Below are positions 6,173-7,998 of a stretch of 7,998 bases of DNA, piece after piece (within the stretch, counting starts at the first letter, position 1; each line of letters starts with the position of its first letter). A model generated the notes under the pieces. It saw only the letters and a program-made list of their open reading frames with translations. It was not told the origin of the DNA and did no database searches. Source of the DNA: Chloroflexota bacterium. Its GTDB lineage: Bacteria > Chloroflexota > Anaerolineae > Anaerolineales > Villigracilaceae. The stretch covers positions 1 to 7,998 of the forward strand of contig JACPVB010000128.1 of the NCBI GenBank assembly GCA_016191985.1. The letters run 5' to 3'. The position numbers were made by a program, and so were the translations under genes.

Positions 6173-6184
6173 AGTTTGTATAAT
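6155..6184 (+). promoter_or_regulatory. Promoter of the histidine kinase gene
   Basis: A -35-like TTGAAT (6155-6160) and a consensus -10 TATAAT (6179-6184) are 18 bases apart, the best sigma-70-type promoter in the window. The expected start near 6191 gives a leader of about 33 bases. A second TATAAT at 6127-6132 has no good -35. Nothing else in the 191-base gap (6033-6223) looks like a gene beyond the doubtful small frame. Confidence 0.6.
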
Positions 6185-6200
6185 GGTCGTAGCCATTTTT

Positions 6201-6214
6201 GTGCATTCTTGCAC
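6201..6214 (+). repeat. Small hairpin in the kinase leader, next to the ribosome site
   Basis: GTGCA (6201-6205) and TGCAC (6210-6214) form a perfect 5-bp inverted repeat with the loop TTCT. It directly precedes the Shine-Dalgarno AGGG (6215-6218), 5 bases before the ATG. A second small repeat, AATGG (6182-6186) with CCATT (6193-6197), overlaps the -10 box. These could be a binding site or a weak RNA structure; 5-bp arms are common by chance. Confidence 0.3.
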
Positions 6215-6223
6215 AGGGTTTTT

Positions 6224-7998
6224 ATGAGCATTCGCCTCAAAGTTATCCTACCTTATTTGATACTCACTGTGGCTATTGCCATGATTGGGGTCTACGTGGT
6301 TACCCGTTTGGTGGCGAATAATTTAAGCGACCGCTTGAATAACCAATTGTTGGAAGCGGGACGTGTGGTTTCAGATGCCTTTGTGCGGCAGGAGTCGGCT
6401 CATATTGAAGCAGCGCGCGCGATGGCTTTTTATGAAGGGCTGGCGCAGGCGGTTTCGGAGGGGGATGCTGGGAAGGCGTATGAACTGGCCGGCCCGGCGT
6501 TTGTGGGCCTGGGCAGGGGCGAAAACTTGATTTTGATCTCGGCGCAGCAGACCGAGCTTTTGCATATTTATATTGATGCGAATGGTGAATTGCGAAGAGT
6601 TGAACAGCCTACAGGCCTGGCTAATTCTCCAATCGTTGCCTCATTTTTTATGGATCGGAATGTAAATGAGGCTCCTCACCGCGCATTGGGGGCGAATCTG
6701 GCGAATAACGAAACGTATTACTATACGGCTCTTCCCATTCCATACAACGGTCAATTCTCCGGGGTGATCGTGATTGGCACATCCCTTAAAACTATTTTGC
6801 CCTTGCTGAAAAGTGGTGTGCTTGTGGACATGATTATTTACAGCGGAAGCGGGCAGGCGATTGCCACCACCATGGGGACGGGGGATTCGGTTACGCTGTG
6901 GAAGCTCTCCATTTCCGAGACTGAATATCAACAGTTCATTAATTCGACCGAGGAACAGGTGGAGGGGATAAATTTCGATTTTGATGAGCGGAAATACAGG
7001 CTTTTGCGGGGACCTTTGCAAATTGCGAACGACCGCATTGGGGTATTTGCTGTGGTCTTGCCGCAGGATTTTGTATTGCAATCCGGTGAAGAGAGCAGAA
7101 GCACATACATTCAAATGTTTACCCTGGTGATGTTGATCGTCATCGCAATGGGATTTGGCGTCTCACGGCTGATTACCCGTCCCCTGTATTCGTTGGTGAA
7201 TACATCCCAGGCGATTGCAGGCGGCGATCTTGACCAGCGCACGGGCATCCGTTCAAAGGATGAGATCGGGGAACTGGCAGCGACCTTCGACGATATGACC
7301 GGAAAACTTCAGGAACGCACGCAGGAATTGGAACATATCAACGAGCGTTTGCGAAAGATCGATAAAACCAAGACCAATTTTATTCAGATTTCCGCCCACG
7401 AATTGCGTACGCCTTTGACGTTGATCATGGGATATTCGCAGATGCTGGAGCAGGATACGCAGAATAAACCTGAATTATTAAAACTGGCAAAGGGCATTCT
7501 CGAAGGCTCGGAGCGGATGACGGACGTTGTGGAAAGTATGTTGGACGTCTCACGGATTGACAGCAATTCGCTTATTCTTCGCAAGGCGTCTGTTCGTATG
7601 GATGCCATTATCCGTAAAGTGAAAAAGGGATTTACCGAAGCGCTTCACGAGCGTGATATAAAGCTGAACGTGGATGGGTTGGATGACCTGCCGCAGGTCT
7701 CTGCCGACCCGGAACTTCTCCAAAAGGTTTTTTACCAGATTATTATGAATGCCATCAAGTACACGCCGGATGGAGGTTCGATTGACGTCTCCGGTAAATA
7801 CTTGAATGGCAATGTGGAACCACAGGTGGAAGTAATCGTTGCCGATACAGGGGTTGGGATCGAGCCTGAGTCAACGAAGGTGATTTTTGAAAAGTTTAAT
7901 CAGACCGGCGAGGTGCTTTTACATTCTTCCGGGAAAACGAAGTTTAAGGGAGGCGGCCCGGGGTTGGGGCTTGCCATTGCGCGTGGAATTGTGGAAGC
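6224..7998 (+). CDS. Membrane sensor histidine kinase, C-terminus beyond the right edge
   Basis: 591 residues are readable; the gene is cut just after the ATP-binding G2 box, so little is missing unless another domain follows. An N-terminal membrane helix (about 8-28) and a second (about 297-317) enclose an outer sensor region of about 265 residues. Its latter part (GVIVIGTSLKTILPLL, then a YSGSGQAIATT strand) looks cache- or CHASE4-like. HAMP spans about 318-370, with DEIGEL at 346-351. A short coiled coil (about 364-385) leads to the HisKA H-box, with phosphoacceptor His392 in SAHELRTPL. The HATPase_c N-box has Asn509 (NAIKYTPDGG), the G1 box is DTGVGI (541-546), the F-box is FEKF, and the G2 box is GGGPGLGLA (576-584). 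It would autophosphorylate on sensing an extracellular ligand. No response regulator is in view. The start at 6224 is supported by AGGG 5 bases upstream. Confidence 0.93.
   Translation, partial: MSIRLKVILPYLILTVAIAMIGVYVVTRLVANNLSDRLNNQLLEAGRVVSDAFVRQESAHIEAARAMAFYEGLAQAVSEGDAGKAYELAGPAFVGLGRGENLILISAQQTELLHIYIDANGELRRVEQPTGLANSPIVASFFMDRNVNEAPHRALGANLANNETYYYTALPIPYNGQFSGVIVIGTSLKTILPLLKSGVLVDMIIYSGSGQAIATTMGTGDSVTLWKLSISETEYQQFINSTEEQVEGINFDFDERKYRLLRGPLQIANDRIGVFAVVLPQDFVLQSGEESRSTYIQMFTLVMLIVIAMGFGVSRLITRPLYSLVNTSQAIAGGDLDQRTGIRSKDEIGELAATFDDMTGKLQERTQELEHINERLRKIDKTKTNFIQISAHELRTPLTLIMGYSQMLEQDTQNKPELLKLAKGILEGSERMTDVVESMLDVSRIDSNSLILRKASVRMDAIIRKVKKGFTEALHERDIKLNVDGLDDLPQVSADPELLQKVFYQIIMNAIKYTPDGGSIDVSGKYLNGNVEPQVEVIVADTGVGIEPESTKVIFEKFNQTGEVLLHSSGKTKFKGGGPGLGLAIARGIVE

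Noticed and set aside
1..7998. Search for a defence system, CRISPR array, integrase, transposase or tRNA
   Set aside because: No direct-repeat arrays, no recombinase or nuclease cluster other than polX, and no cloverleaf-like sequence were seen.

Overview
The window looks like chromosomal DNA of a free-living bacterium, most likely a member of the Chloroflexota (Anaerolineae-like). This rests on the style of the proteins (a bacterial PolX with a PHP domain, a divergent PRPP synthetase, a cache-type sensor kinase) and on a short palindromic repeat of a kind I associate with such genomes. It is an inference from reading; no database search was possible. There are no tRNA or rRNA genes, no CRISPR array, no transposase and no phage gene.

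Layout. Bases 1-1620 read leftwards: a GT39/ArnT-like polytopic membrane glycosyltransferase cut by the left edge, and upstream of it a small class I SAM-dependent methyltransferase. A near-perfect 31-bp palindrome lies at the junction and supplies the methyltransferase stop codon. A divergent spacer (1621-1705) separates these from a long rightward series: polX (Pol X family polymerase plus PHP nuclease), two small two-helix membrane proteins, a ribose-phosphate pyrophosphokinase and a bacterial ferritin. A strong intrinsic terminator follows the ferritin. Beyond it lie a small GNAT acetyltransferase resembling aminoglycoside 6'-N-acetyltransferases and, after a 191-bp spacer with a promoter and small hairpins, a membrane sensor histidine kinase cut by the right edge.

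How the genes work together. polX and the first small membrane gene are separated by only 4 bases and probably form one transcript that may extend through the second membrane gene into the PRPP synthetase. The shared theme is at best nucleotide supply and DNA repair, with ferritin as an oxidative-stress and iron partner; that is suggestive only. The acetyltransferase and kinase look like independent units. TATAAT boxes sit just upstream of several genes, so some may be transcribed singly.

I found no convincing new multi-gene system. The points most worth a second look are the PolX whose third catalytic aspartate appears to be glutamine, the palindrome that ends the methyltransferase gene, the AAC(6')-like acetyltransferase whose ribosome binding site abuts a terminator, and the divergent PRPP synthetase signature.
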